From positions 7,998,001-8,062,000 of the forward strand of contig NZ_JAOBTQ010000001.1 of assembly GCF_033366695.1 (NCBI RefSeq): a DNA stretch of 64,000 bases, read 5' to 3'. A program made the position numbers and the translations under genes. Within the stretch, counting starts at the first letter, position 1. Each line of letters begins with the position of its first letter. The notes below the pieces were generated by a model. That model saw nothing but the letters and a program-made list of their open reading frames with translations. It was not told the origin of the DNA and did no database searches. The stretch is from Streptomyces sp. SCL15-4 (GTDB taxonomy: Bacteria; Actinomycetota; Actinomycetes; Streptomycetales; Streptomycetaceae). Shown piece by piece: positions 23,313 through 32,028 of the stretch.

Positions 23313-24209
23313 ATGCCGCCGCAGCTGACGGAAATCGCCGACGACGTCTACGCCTACGTCCAGCCGGACGGTGGCTGGTGCCTGAACAACGCCGGTCTCG
23401 TCGTGGCGGAGGGAGAGGCCCTGCTGGTCGACACCGCCGCCACCGAGCGCCGGGCCCTGGCGCTGCGCGAGGCCGTCAAGAGTGTCAGCCCCGCCCTGCC
23501 CCGGCTCCTGGTCAACACCCACTCGCACGGCGACCACACCTTCGGCAACTACCTCTTCCCCGAGGCCGCCGTCGTCGGGCACCGCGGCACCCGGACCGAG
23601 GTGACCCAGGTCGGGATGCATCTGACGACACTGTGGCCGGACGTGTGCTGGGGCGATCTGGAACTGCGCCCGCCCCAGGTGACGTTCGAGGACCGGCTCA
23701 CCATCCATGTGGGCGGCACGGAGGTCCATCTGCTGCACCTGGGCCCCGCCCACACCGGCAGCGACGTCGTGGTGTGGCTGCCCGGGCAGCGCGTCCTGTT
23801 CACCGGCGACATCGTGATGTCCGGAGCGACTCCGTTCTGCCCGATGGGATCGGTGGCCGGCTCGCTCGACGCCGTGCGGGCCCTGCGCGAGCTGCGGCCG
23901 CGCGTGGTGGTGGCCGGGCACGGACCGGTGGCCGGCGACGGGCTGCTGGACACCACCGAGGGGTATCTGCTGCTGCTCCAGCGGCTGGCCAAGGAAGGCG
24001 TGGCGGCCGGAGCCTCCGTCCTGGACGTGGCCCGCGAGGCCGAACTCGGCTCCTACGCCGAGCTGCTGGACGCCGAGCGGATCGTCCCGAACCTGCACCG
24101 CGCCTATCTCGAGGAACGCGGGGCCGAGCGCGGCCGCCCGGTGGACATGCCGGCGCTGTTCGCGGAGATGGTGGAGTTCAACGGCGGCCTGCCCGCCTGC
24201 CACGCCTGA
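23313..24209 (+). CDS. Metallo-beta-lactamase-fold cyclase (ActIV-like)
   Basis: 298 aa from ATG 23313. The metal motif is NTHSHGDHTFGN, with further ligands in HLGPAHTGSD, FTGDIVM and AGHGP. The opening EIADDVYAYVQPDGGWCLNNAGLVV closely resembles ActIV, the actinorhodin second-ring cyclase/thioesterase, which closes the bicyclic core and releases it from the ACP. The length is the same as ActIV. SARP-type repeats precede it and the carboxylase genes follow. Confidence 0.88.
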   Translation: MPPQLTEIADDVYAYVQPDGGWCLNNAGLVVAEGEALLVDTAATERRALALREAVKSVSPALPRLLVNTHSHGDHTFGNYLFPEAAVVGHRGTRTEVTQVGMHLTTLWPDVCWGDLELRPPQVTFEDRLTIHVGGTEVHLLHLGPAHTGSDVVVWLPGQRVLFTGDIVMSGATPFCPMGSVAGSLDAVRALRELRPRVVVAGHGPVAGDGLLDTTEGYLLLLQRLAKEGVAAGASVLDVAREAELGSYAELLDAERIVPNLHRAYLEERGAERGRPVDMPALFAEMVEFNGGLPACHA

Positions 24210-24215
24210 CCCCGG

Positions 24216-24248
24216 CTTCCAGACGGTTTCCAGGACGGCTCGAGCCGT
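24216..24248. promoter_or_regulatory. Three 11-bp SARP-type repeats before the carboxylase operon
   Basis: CTTCCAGACGG, TTTCCAGGACG and GCTCGAGCCGT follow each other with an 11-bp period in the 96-bp gap before the carboxyltransferase gene. The TTCCAG core recurs before the ketoreductase gene at 31081, which suggests a shared activator. Confidence 0.6.
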
Positions 24249-24305
24249 CGGGCACAGCCTCGTCCGGTATGACCGCTTGCACAACCTTCCAGAAGGGAAC
24301 GGCAC

Positions 24306-25898
24306 ATGAGCACCGTTGAAGAGCGGCCGTTGCCGACGGCTCACCCCTCCTCGCTGAGCGCTCGCACGGCCGAACTCGCCCAGGTGCGCGAAGCCGTGCG
24401 CCTCGGGCCGGGCGAGGCGGCCACCGCGGCGCAGCACGCCAAGGGCAAACTGACGGCGCGCGAGCGACTGGCACTCCTCTTCGACGAGGGGGTGTACACC
24501 GAGGTCGAGGGGATGCGCCGGCACCGGGCCACCGGGTTCGGACTGGAGGCGAAACGGCCGTACACCGACGGAGTCGTCACCGGCTGGGGGACGGTGCACG
24601 GCCGCACCGTCTTCGCGTACGCCCACGACTTCCGCATCTTCGGCGGCGCGCTCGGCGAGGCCCACGCCGAGAAGATCCACAAGATCATGGACCTGGCCGA
24701 AAAGGCCGGGGCGCCCATCGTCGGCCTGTGCGACGGCGCCGGCGCCCGCATCCAGGAAGGCGTCACCGCGCTCGCCGGATACGGCGGCATCTTCCAGCGC
24801 AATGTCCGCAACTCCGGTGTCATACCGCAGATTTCGGTGATCCTCGGCCCGTGCGCGGGCGGCGCCGCGTACTCGCCGGCGCTCACCGACTTCGTCTTCA
24901 TGGTGCGCGGCACCTCGCAGATGTTCATCACCGGCCCCGATGTGGTGCAGGCCGTCACCGGCGAGCAGATCACCCAGGACGCGCTCGGCGGTGCCGACGC
25001 GCACTCCACGCTCTCCGGCGTCGCGCACTTCGCGTACGACGACGAGCGGAGCTGCCTGGAGGACGTCCGGCACCTGCTCGCGTTGCTGCCCGCCAACAAC
25101 CGGGAGCGCCCGCCCGCCGAGCCGGCCGACGACCCCTGCGACCGCACCAACGAGGCCCTCTACGACCTGGTGCCCGCCGACCCCGGCCGGGCGTACGACA
25201 TGAAGCAGGTCATCGGCGAGATCGTCGACCACGGCGAGTACTTCGAGGTCCACGAGACCTGGGCCACCAACGTCATCTGCGCGTTCGCCCGCCTGGCCGG
25301 CGAGGTGGTCGGCATCGTCGCCAACCAGCCCGCCGCGCTGGCGGGCGTCCTGGACATCGAGGCGTCGGAGAAGGCCGCGCGGTTCGTGCAGACCTGCGAC
25401 GCGTTCAACATCCCGCTGGTCACCCTCGTCGACGTTCCCGGCTTCCTGCCGGGTGTCGACCAGGAGCACGGCGGGATCATCCGGCACGGCGCGAAACTGC
25501 TGTACGCGTACTGCAACGCGACTGTGCCGAGGATCTCGCTGACCCTGCGCAAGGCGTACGGCGGGGCGTACATCGTGATGGACTCCCGCTCCATCGGCAC
25601 CGACCTCGCCCTGGCCTGGCCCATCAACGAGATCGCCGTCATGGGCGCGGAGGGGGCGGCGGGCGTCGTCTTCCGCAAGGAGATCGCGGCGTCCGACGAT
25701 CCCGAGACGACGCGCCGGGAGCGGATCGAGGAGTACCGCACCCAGCTCATGCACCCCTACTACGCCGCCGAGCGGGGCCTGGTCGACGATGTGATCGACC
25801 CGGCCGAGACGCGTTCCCGGCTGATCGACGCGCTGGCGACGCTGCGCCACAAGCACGCCCCGCTGCCCACCCGCAAGCACGGGAACCAGCCCCAGTGA
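24306..25898 (+). CDS. Acyl-CoA carboxylase carboxyltransferase (beta) subunit
   Basis: 530 aa. It is a complete carboxyltransferase: KLTARERLALLFDEG, RIFGGALGEAHAEKI, the oxyanion regions CDGAGARIQEGV and GPCAGGAAYSPALTD, then VPGFLPGVDQEHGGIIRHGAKLLYA and RKAYGGAYIVMDS...MGAEGAAGVVFRK. It transfers CO2 from biotin to acetyl- or propionyl-CoA. In an octaketide cluster malonyl-CoA supply is the expected purpose. The specificity residue equivalent to position 422 of S. coelicolor PccB should be checked by alignment. It is GTGA-coupled to the epsilon subunit. Confidence 0.9.
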   Translation: MSTVEERPLPTAHPSSLSARTAELAQVREAVRLGPGEAATAAQHAKGKLTARERLALLFDEGVYTEVEGMRRHRATGFGLEAKRPYTDGVVTGWGTVHGRTVFAYAHDFRIFGGALGEAHAEKIHKIMDLAEKAGAPIVGLCDGAGARIQEGVTALAGYGGIFQRNVRNSGVIPQISVILGPCAGGAAYSPALTDFVFMVRGTSQMFITGPDVVQAVTGEQITQDALGGADAHSTLSGVAHFAYDDERSCLEDVRHLLALLPANNRERPPAEPADDPCDRTNEALYDLVPADPGRAYDMKQVIGEIVDHGEYFEVHETWATNVICAFARLAGEVVGIVANQPAALAGVLDIEASEKAARFVQTCDAFNIPLVTLVDVPGFLPGVDQEHGGIIRHGAKLLYAYCNATVPRISLTLRKAYGGAYIVMDSRSIGTDLALAWPINEIAVMGAEGAAGVVFRKEIAASDDPETTRRERIEEYRTQLMHPYYAAERGLVDDVIDPAETRSRLIDALATLRHKHAPLPTRKHGNQPQ

Positions 25899-26113
25899 GC
25901 GCCGGCCGGCCGCTCGTCGTGGTGGAGCACGGAAGTCCCGGCACCGAGGAACTGGCCGCTCTGGCCGCGGTGTTGCTGGCCGTATCCCGTGAACGCGGAG
26001 GCAGGTCCGCCCCGCCGCGGCCCGCGCTCGCCTGGTGCCGTATCAACCCCGTCCATGGATCCGCCGTCGCCTGGGCGGCCGCAACGCGGCCCGCCTGGAC
26101 GTCTTCTCAGTGA
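25895..26113 (+). CDS. Acyl-CoA carboxylase epsilon subunit
   Basis: 72 aa from GTG 25895, overlapping the beta-subunit stop. [26 protein letters not shown] matches the actinobacterial ACC epsilon pattern (VxxGxPxxEELAALxAVL). This small subunit stabilises the alpha/beta complex in Streptomyces. Its position between beta and alpha genes supports the call. Confidence 0.8.
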   Translation: MSAGRPLVVVEHGSPGTEELAALAAVLLAVSRERGGRSAPPRPALAWCRINPVHGSAVAWAAATRPAWTSSQ

Positions 26114-26123
26114 GAGGTCACAC

Positions 26124-27902
26124 GTGAGTCTGCGCAAGGTGCTCATCGCCAACCGTGGTGAAATCGCTGTCCGCGTGGCCCGGGCCTGCCGGGACGCCGG
26201 GATCGCGAGCGTCGCCGTCTACGCCGATCCGGACCGGGCCGCTGTGCATGTCCGCGCGGCCGACGAGGCCTTCGCACTGGGCGGTGACACCCCGGCCACC
26301 AGTTACCTGGACATCGAGAAGGTGTTGCGCGCCGCCAAGGACTCGGGCGCGGACGCCGTGCATCCGGGTTACGGCTTCCTGTCGGAGAACGCGGAGTTCG
26401 CGCAGGCCGTCCTGGACGCGGGTCTGGTCTGGATCGGCCCGCCGCCGCAGGCCATCCGGGACCTGGGGGACAAGGTCGCCGCCCGGCACATCGCGCAGCG
26501 CGCGGGTGCGCCGCTGGTCGCCGGCACACCGGACCCGGTGAGCGGTGCGGAGGAGGTCGTGGCGTTCGCCGAGGAGCACGGCCTGCCGATCGCGATCAAG
26601 GCCGCGTTCGGCGGTGGCGGCCGCGGCCTGAAGGTCGCCCGGACCCTGGAGGAGGTCCCCGAGCTGTACGAGTCGGCCGTGCGTGAGGCGGTCGCCGCGT
26701 TCGGCCGCGGCGAGTGCTTCGTCGAGCGCTACCTCGACCGGCCGAGGCACGTGGAGACACAGTGCCTGGCCGACAAGCACGGCAACGTCGTCGTGGTCTC
26801 CACCCGCGACTGCTCCCTGCAGCGCCGCCACCAGAAGCTGGTGGAGGAGGCCCCCGCACCGTTCCTGTCCGAGGAGCAGCGGGCGGAGCTGTACCGGGCG
26901 TCGAAGGCGATCCTGAAGGAGGCCGGCTACGAGGGCGCGGGCACGTGTGAGTTCCTCGTCGGGCAGGACGGCACGATCTCCTTCCTGGAGGTCAACACCC
27001 GCCTCCAGGTCGAGCACCCGGTCACCGAGGAGGTCGCCGGCATCGACCTGGTCCGCGAGATGTTCCGCATCGCCGACGGCGAGGAACTCGGCTACGGCGA
27101 TCCGGTCCTGCGCGGTCACTCCTTCGAGTTCCGCATCAACGGCGAGGACCCCGGCCGGGGCTTCCTGCCCGCTCCCGGCACCGTCACCCGCTTCGACGCG
27201 CCCTCGGGTCCCGGTGTCCGTCTGGACGCGGGCGTGGAGGCCGGCAGTGTGATCGGCCCGGCCTGGGACTCCCTGCTCGCCAAGCTGGTCGTCACCGGCC
27301 GCACCCGCAGGGAGGCGCTCCAGCGGGCCGCGCGGGCTTTGGAGGAGTTCCAGGTCGAGGGCATGGCCACCGCGATCCCCTTCCACCGCAAGGTGGTCAC
27401 CGATCCCGCCTTCGCCCCCGAGGTCCACGGTCAGGACGGCCCGTTCACGGTCCACACCCGCTGGATCGAGACCGAGTTCGTCAACGACATCAAGCCCTTC
27501 ACCGCTCCCGCCGGCACCGAGGCGGAGGAGGAACTGGGCCGCGAGACCGTCGTGGTCGAGGTCGGCGGCAAACGCCTGGAGGTCTCCCTCCCCTCGTCCC
27601 TGGGCATGAGCCTGGCGCGTACGGGTCTGGCGGCCGGGGCCAAGCCCAAGCGGCGCGCGGCGAAGAAGTCCGGCCCCGCCGCCTCCGGTGACACCCTTGT
27701 GTCACCGATGCAGGGCACCGTCGTCAAGATCGCCGTCGAGGAGGGCCAGGAGGTGAAGGAAGGCGACCTGGTCGTCGTCCTGGAGGCCATGAAGATGGAA
27801 CAGCCCCTCAACGCCCACAAGTCCGGCACCGTCAAGGGACTGTCGGCCGAGGTCGGCGGCTCGCTGACCTCCGGCGCGGTCATCTGCGAGATCAAGGACT
27901 GA
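26124..27902 (+). CDS. Acyl-CoA carboxylase alpha subunit (biotin carboxylase + BCCP)
   Basis: 592 aa from GTG 26124. The N-terminal biotin carboxylase reads [64 protein letters not shown]. The C-terminal biotinyl domain carries EAMKMEQPL near residue 560. It carboxylates biotin with ATP and bicarbonate. With the beta and epsilon genes it forms a complete cluster-encoded carboxylase that can raise the malonyl-CoA pool. Confidence 0.93.
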   Translation: MSLRKVLIANRGEIAVRVARACRDAGIASVAVYADPDRAAVHVRAADEAFALGGDTPATSYLDIEKVLRAAKDSGADAVHPGYGFLSENAEFAQAVLDAGLVWIGPPPQAIRDLGDKVAARHIAQRAGAPLVAGTPDPVSGAEEVVAFAEEHGLPIAIKAAFGGGGRGLKVARTLEEVPELYESAVREAVAAFGRGECFVERYLDRPRHVETQCLADKHGNVVVVSTRDCSLQRRHQKLVEEAPAPFLSEEQRAELYRASKAILKEAGYEGAGTCEFLVGQDGTISFLEVNTRLQVEHPVTEEVAGIDLVREMFRIADGEELGYGDPVLRGHSFEFRINGEDPGRGFLPAPGTVTRFDAPSGPGVRLDAGVEAGSVIGPAWDSLLAKLVVTGRTRREALQRAARALEEFQVEGMATAIPFHRKVVTDPAFAPEVHGQDGPFTVHTRWIETEFVNDIKPFTAPAGTEAEEELGRETVVVEVGGKRLEVSLPSSLGMSLARTGLAAGAKPKRRAAKKSGPAASGDTLVSPMQGTVVKIAVEEGQEVKEGDLVVVLEAMKMEQPLNAHKSGTVKGLSAEVGGSLTSGAVICEIKD

Positions 27903-27927
27903 CCTCTGCCGTCAGCAGGAGGAACCG

Positions 27928-28059
27928 ATGAACCACCAGCACGGTGAACCCGACGCCGGCGACCTCCGGGAAGCCGGCGGCCCGGAGCGCGCGCCCGCGC
28001 TGCGTCTCGCCGGGGAGGAGGAAGACCCGGAGCCGCACATCGTCCGGGGGATCGACTAA
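27928..28059 (+). CDS. 43-aa acidic small protein
   Basis: ATG 27928 follows a perfect AGGAGG, 25 bp after the alpha subunit, so translation is likely. The product starts MNHQHGEPDAGDLREAGG and ends EPHIVRGID. It is strongly acidic and probably disordered. The terminal HIVRG resembles the first strand of ACC epsilon subunits, so it may be a truncated relic of a second epsilon gene; a small cluster-specific protein is the alternative. Confidence 0.45.
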   Translation: MNHQHGEPDAGDLREAGGPERAPALRLAGEEEDPEPHIVRGID

Positions 28060-28151
28060 CGGCCGTCGGATGACGGCGTCGGGTGAGCGGGTGTGAAGAA
28101 TTCATGCCCGCTCATGCCGGGCACACTGGTTCACCATACAACGATCCTGCG

Positions 28152-28973
28152 ATGCTCATGTCCATGGAAATCGATGTTCTGGGACCACTTGGAGCACGAG
28201 TAAACGGCAGATCCATCGTACCGACTGCCGGAAAACCCCGGCAGATTCTGGCGCTGCTCGCGATTCGCGCGGGCCGCGTCGTCTCCGTGGAGACACTGAT
28301 CGAAGAAGTGTGGGGAGACGCGGTTCCGCGCAGCGCCGCCCCCACATTGCAGACGTACATCCTGCAACTGCGCAAAAAGATCACCGATGCCCTGCCCGCC
28401 AACAGCGAACTGACGGCGAAGGACATCCTCGCCACCTCCTACGGGGGATACCAGCTCGCACCGGTGGAACCGATCCGCTGTGACCTCGTCGAGTTCCAGC
28501 GGCTGACGGCCCACGGCACCCGTGCCATGGCCGAGAACGCCCCGCACACCGCGAGCGAGAAACTGCGCGAGGGCCTCGGCCTGTGGCGCGGCAACGCCCT
28601 GGTCGACGTGCCGCTGGGCGAGGTGTTGCGCATGGAGGTCATCGGGATGCAGGAGGCGCGCACCCGCGCCCTCGAACTGCGGATCGAGGCGGACCTGCAA
28701 CTGGGCCGGCACGCGGAACTCATCGGCGAGCTTCGCATGCTGGTCGCCCAGCAACCGCTGCACGAGAACCTGTGTGCCCAGCTGATGACCGCCCTCTACC
28801 GCGCCGGTCACCCCTGGCGGGCCCTTGAGGTCTTCCAGTCCCTGCGCCAGTCCCTGGTCGACGAGTTGGGTGTGGAGCCCTCGCCCCGGTTGCAGCGGCT
28901 GCACCGCGCGGTGCTCGCCAACGACGACCGGCTGGACCGGTTCACCCCGGCCCAGCGGTTGCTCTCCGCCTGA
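28152..28973 (+). CDS. SARP family activator (AfsR/DnrI/ActII-4 type)
   Basis: 273 aa if started at ATG 28152; ATG 28164 or upstream 28083/28107 are possible, and MEIDVLGPL near 28164 is the usual SARP N-terminus. The OmpR-like DNA-binding domain (IDVLGPLGARVNGRSIVPTAGKPRQILALLAIRAGRVVSVETLIEEVWGD) is followed by the bacterial activation domain (LRMLVAQQPLHENLCAQLMTALYRAGHPWRALEVF). SARPs bind 11-bp direct repeats and recruit RNA polymerase. Matching repeats occur at four promoters of this cluster, so this is the likely pathway activator. Confidence 0.92.
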   Translation: MLMSMEIDVLGPLGARVNGRSIVPTAGKPRQILALLAIRAGRVVSVETLIEEVWGDAVPRSAAPTLQTYILQLRKKITDALPANSELTAKDILATSYGGYQLAPVEPIRCDLVEFQRLTAHGTRAMAENAPHTASEKLREGLGLWRGNALVDVPLGEVLRMEVIGMQEARTRALELRIEADLQLGRHAELIGELRMLVAQQPLHENLCAQLMTALYRAGHPWRALEVFQSLRQSLVDELGVEPSPRLQRLHRAVLANDDRLDRFTPAQRLLSA

Positions 28974-28975
28974 GC

Positions 28976-29003
28976 GGGCGGCCGGCTTACGGGCCGGCCG
29001 CCC
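28976..29003. terminator. Bidirectional terminator between SARP and PPTase genes
   Basis: GGGCGGCCGG (28976-28985) and CCGGCCGCCC (28994-29003) form a perfect 10-bp stem with an 8-nt loop. It spans the 13-bp gap and the last codons of the PPTase gene between the two convergent genes. Confidence 0.7.
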
Positions 29004-29730
29004 GTGTGCGCGCCGTGCTGACGACGTGGCCGGTGCCGAGCCGGTGAGTGGTGAACGTCCACTCCACGGGCAGCACCGGCTCACCGGTGCTGCCGTGCAG
29101 CACGGCGGCCGTGCCTTCCACCGTGAAACCGAACGTGTGGAACGGCAGTCCCGTGCCCACACCGAGGGCCTTGGTGTAGGCCTCCTTCAGTGTCCACAGG
29201 CGCAGCATGGCATCGCCCCGCTCAGGTGCGGGAAGGGCGCGGAGGTCTGCCAGCTCCCGCGCCGTGCACGCGCGTCGTGCGAGCAGCGCACGGCATCCGG
29301 ACCGGCCGAGCGGCTCCGCGTCCGCGCCGATCGGGCCGTCCAGGCCAAGGGCGAGCACCAGCAGGTCGCCGGTGTGGCTCAGGCTCAGGCCGAGCCGGTC
29401 GCAGCCGCGCAGATACGGCCGGCCGCCCGGCCCCCGGGCGAGATCCAGCTCGTGCGCCGGTACCTCCAGGACGGCCGCAGCGGCGTGCTTGACGAGCGCC
29501 CGGGACGCGGCGAAGCGGGCGCGGGCCGCCGGCCGCCGGCCGGCGGCCCGGTACCGCTGGTACTCGCGGCCGAGCAGGACACGGAGTCCGGTCCCGTCGG
29601 GGACGCTCCAGGAGCCGGCCGACGCGTACAGCACCACGGTGGTTCCGGCGCGCAGCGCCGTCCCGGCGGCCGCGGTCCAGGCTCCGTCGGGCCCGTCCGC
29701 GTGCAGGTGCACCACCGCGGGCGCGGTCAC
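28987..29730 (-). CDS. Sfp-type 4'-phosphopantetheinyl transferase
   Basis: 247 aa from GTG 29730. The order is typical: RYRAAGRRPAARARFAASRALVK, LSLSHTGDLLVLAL, IGADAEPLG (usually GVDVE), and the key LWTLKEAYTKALG. It adds the phosphopantetheine arm to the carrier-protein serine, here presumably S41 of the ACP at 33089-33349. The start overlaps the stop of the 270-aa upstream gene (GTGA). A dedicated PPTase is uncommon in actinorhodin-type clusters. Confidence 0.87.
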   Translation of the reverse strand: MTAPAVVHLHADGPDGAWTAAAGTALRAGTTVVLYASAGSWSVPDGTGLRVLLGREYQRYRAAGRRPAARARFAASRALVKHAAAAVLEVPAHELDLARGPGGRPYLRGCDRLGLSLSHTGDLLVLALGLDGPIGADAEPLGRSGCRALLARRACTARELADLRALPAPERGDAMLRLWTLKEAYTKALGVGTGLPFHTFGFTVEGTAAVLHGSTGEPVLPVEWTFTTHRLGTGHVVSTARTRAAGP

Positions 29731-30539
29731 GCGCCCACCAGCCGGCGCGTGCCGGTCTGTGACGTGCGGGCCCGCGCCGTCGGCCGGCGGCAGTGCGCGA
29801 CCGCCTCTTCGAAGAGGGCCCCGCTCAACTCGGTGTCGGGCCGGACCGGTTCCAGGCCGAGGCGGATGGCGATCCGGGAGAGCGCGGCCACCAGACGGAC
29901 CCGGTCGGTGGTGATCCGCCGTCCCCGGCCGGCGCCCCGCCAGCCGTCCAGGCAAGCGGCCGCCGCGGTCAGCAGCGCGTAGCGGTCGGCCAGGGCCCAG
30001 GCGCCGGCCGAGGACCGCGCCGGCGCCGGGGCGCAGGCGCCGACCACGGCGCGGCGTTCCCGCTCCAGTTCGTCGAGCAGCGCGTGCAGGTCCAGCGGCA
30101 GCGCGGCGGGACGCACCGAGGTGAGCGGCCGGGCCAGCCGGTCCTCCCCGGTGGGCGGCCCGTCGAGGCGCGCCGTCACGGCGTCGAGCCGCGCACGGTG
30201 GTCGGGATGCCACATGGCCTGGTGCAGCCGCCGGGCGTGGCCCCGGTACGCGGCGCCCGGCCCCTCGTTCGACTGCGCCTGCGCGCCCAGCAGTACGCAC
30301 AGGGCGTCGGCGCTCTCCATGAGCAGCCGCGGCAGCAGGAACCTGGCCGGGGCCGAGTGATTGCCGCCGTCGGCGCGCAGCAGCCGGTCGCCCACCCACA
30401 GGTCCAGGTAGGCGGCTCCGGCCGCGGCCCGCCCGAGCCGCGCCGGCTCGGTGCCGGCCACGGCCGCCAGCGCGCTGCGCAGTGCCATGTCGGCGTGGAC
30501 CATGAGCTGGGCGGGGGAGGGGGCGGCGAGGGTCCGCAC
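29727..30539 (-). CDS. Unrecognised helical protein in polyketide cluster
   Basis: 270 aa, apparently all-alpha and Ala/Leu/Arg-rich, with no signal peptide. Distinct pieces are MVHADMALRSALAAVAGTE, AAYLDLWVGDRLLRADGGNH, LPRLLMESADALCVLLG and ADRYALLTAAAACLDGW. The last has a faint look of the C-terminal helices of acyl-CoA dehydrogenases, but the N-terminal FAD-binding half is missing. It lies 4 bp after a SnoaL-like gene and is coupled to the PPTase, so it belongs to the cluster. No function can be given. Confidence 0.6.
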   Translation of the reverse strand: MRTLAAPSPAQLMVHADMALRSALAAVAGTEPARLGRAAAGAAYLDLWVGDRLLRADGGNHSAPARFLLPRLLMESADALCVLLGAQAQSNEGPGAAYRGHARRLHQAMWHPDHRARLDAVTARLDGPPTGEDRLARPLTSVRPAALPLDLHALLDELERERRAVVGACAPAPARSSAGAWALADRYALLTAAAACLDGWRGAGRGRRITTDRVRLVAALSRIAIRLGLEPVRPDTELSGALFEEAVAHCRRPTARARTSQTGTRRLVGA

Positions 30540-30543
30540 GGCG

Positions 30544-30969
30544 TCAGACCAGCTGGTCGTAGCTCACGGAGCGGGAGCGCAGCAGGATCTCGCCGTCCGT
30601 CACCTCGATGACGTCGTGCACGACGGTGCTGGGCCACACCTCCGGCCGCTCGTTCGGCCGCACCCGCACGATCAGCGCGTACACCGTGGACCGGATGCTG
30701 CCGTCCTGCTGCGGCTCCAGGACCATCTGGTTGAAGAAGTGACGGCGCTGTGTGGGGTCGTCCTGGTACTTCTTCAGGAACGACCGCAGCTCCTCGAGGA
30801 TCGCGTCGCGGCCGACGGCCGCGGCGATGCCGGGCGAGTGCTGGAAGCTGCCGTCCTTCGTGAACGTCTGCGTGTACTCCTCCAGCCGGCCCTCGTCGAG
30901 CGCCTGCATCTGGTGGGCGTAGAACTGCTGGACCTGGGTGTAGAGATCACTGCTGACGGGCGTGGGCAT
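30544..30969 (-). CDS. SnoaL/NTF2-like protein (ActVI-ORFA-like candidate)
   Basis: 141 aa behind GAGGAA. The NTF2-like cone fold is suggested by QVQQFYAHQMQALDEGRLEEYTQTFTKDGSFQHSPG, RDAILEELRSFLK and the terminal strands VHDVIEVTDGEILLRSRSV. Members act as small cyclases, hydroxylases or accessory proteins in aromatic polyketide pathways; ActVI-ORFA of actinorhodin is of this fold. It is divergent from the ketoreductase gene, with SARP-type repeats between. Confidence 0.75.
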   Translation of the reverse strand: MPTPVSSDLYTQVQQFYAHQMQALDEGRLEEYTQTFTKDGSFQHSPGIAAAVGRDAILEELRSFLKKYQDDPTQRRHFFNQMVLEPQQDGSIRSTVYALIVRVRPNERPEVWPSTVVHDVIEVTDGEILLRSRSVSYDQLV

Positions 30970-31029
30970 GAGCGTTCCTCACGTGGGTCGTCGGACGAGA
31001 GGGGGCCGGGCCAGGATCGCCGCCGGCGC

Positions 31030-31113
31030 TCGAATCGCTCTGGAGCACGGTCGGGGCGGCGCATGAGCGCGGCCGGTGCGCTTCCAGGGACCTTCCAGCA
31101 CGGCACGAGGCGC
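31030..31113. promoter_or_regulatory. SARP-type repeats in the SnoaL-like/ketoreductase divergent promoter
   Basis: Two sets are visible. TCGAATC (31030) and TGGAGCA (31041) are 11 bp apart on the side of the SnoaL-like gene. CTTCCAGGGAC (31081) and CTTCCAGCACG (31092) are 11 bp apart, followed by GCACGAGGCGC, on the ketoreductase side. One activator could thus drive both directions. Confidence 0.65.
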
Positions 31114-31163
31114 GCCCAGCACGCTCGGTGGGCACCTGCCGTCACAGCGATTCGGGAGAACAC

Positions 31164-31949
31164 ATGTCACAGGCAGTCAAGCCGGTTGCCCTGGTCACGG
31201 GAGCCACCAGCGGGATCGGTCTCGAGATCGCCCGGCGCCTTGCCGGGCTCGGGGCCCGCGTCTACCTGTGTGCGCGCCAGGAGAGCCAACTGGCCGACAC
31301 CATCAAGGAGTTGACGGACGCCGGATACGAGGTCGACGGCACCACGTGTGACGTGTCCGACCCCGAGCAGATCCGGGCCTTCGTCCGCGCGGCCGTCGAC
31401 CGCTTCGGACCGGTCGACATCCTCGTCAACAACGCCGGGCGCAGCGGCGGCGGAGCCACCAACGAGATCGCTGACGACCTCTGGTTCGACGTCATCAACA
31501 CGAACCTCAACAGCGTCTTCCTGATGACCAAGGAAGTCCTCAACACCGGTGGGATGCTGGCGAAGAAGTCCGGCCGCATCATCTCGATCGCCTCCACCGG
31601 CGGCAAGCAGGGCGTCGTGCACGCCGCGCCCTACTCGGCGTCCAAGCACGGCGTGGTCGGCTTCTCCAAGGCCCTCGGTCTGGAGCTGGCCCGCAGCGGC
31701 ATCACGGTGAACGCCGTGTGCCCCGGCTTCGTCGAGACGCCGATGGCGGAGCGGGTGCGCGAGCACTACGCCGGCATCTGGGGCGTGAGCGAGCAGGAGA
31801 CCCACGACCGCATCACCACGCGCGTGCCGCTGGGCCGCTACGTGGAGACCCGTGAGGTGGCCGCCATGGTCGAGTACCTGGTGAGCGACGACGCGGCCGC
31901 GGTGACCGCGCAGGCCCTCAACGTGTGCGGCGGTCTGGGCAACTACTGA
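31164..31949 (+). CDS. C-9 ketoreductase of type II PKS (ActIII-like)
   Basis: 261 aa from ATG 31164 behind GGGAG, the same length as ActIII. The sequence is strongly ActIII-like: ALVTGATSGIGLEIARRL, CDVSDPEQIRAFV, LVNNAGRSGGGAT, IASTGGKQGVVHAAPYSASKHGVVGF (catalytic S-Y-K), NAVCPGFVETPMA and the C-terminus TAQALNVCGGLGNY. It reduces the C-9 keto group of the nascent polyketide with NADPH after the first ring forms. Confidence 0.95.
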   Translation: MSQAVKPVALVTGATSGIGLEIARRLAGLGARVYLCARQESQLADTIKELTDAGYEVDGTTCDVSDPEQIRAFVRAAVDRFGPVDILVNNAGRSGGGATNEIADDLWFDVINTNLNSVFLMTKEVLNTGGMLAKKSGRIISIASTGGKQGVVHAAPYSASKHGVVGFSKALGLELARSGITVNAVCPGFVETPMAERVREHYAGIWGVSEQETHDRITTRVPLGRYVETREVAAMVEYLVSDDAAAVTAQALNVCGGLGNY

Positions 31950-31972
31950 TCCGGCGCGCCTACGGCCACGAC

Positions 31973-32010
31973 GCGGCCGCTCCTCCCCGGTGCGGGAGAG
32001 GAGCGGCCGC
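31973..32010. terminator. Bidirectional terminator between ketoreductase and aromatase
   Basis: A perfect 13-bp stem: GCGGCCGCTCCTC (31973-31985) with GAGGAGCGGCCGC (31998-32010) and a 12-nt loop. It separates the convergent ketoreductase and aromatase genes. Confidence 0.8.
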
Positions 32011-32028
32011 TCGCGTACGTGCCGGAGT

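Noticed and set aside
23064..25880. A ~940-codon minus-strand open frame opposite the ActIV-like and carboxylase genes
   Set aside because: Same reason: the plus strand carries intact catalytic motifs, and the antisense product has no recognisable domain.
29727..30539. Annotating the 270-aa protein as an acyl-CoA dehydrogenase
   Set aside because: Only a faint helical resemblance; the FAD-binding region and catalytic base are not found.
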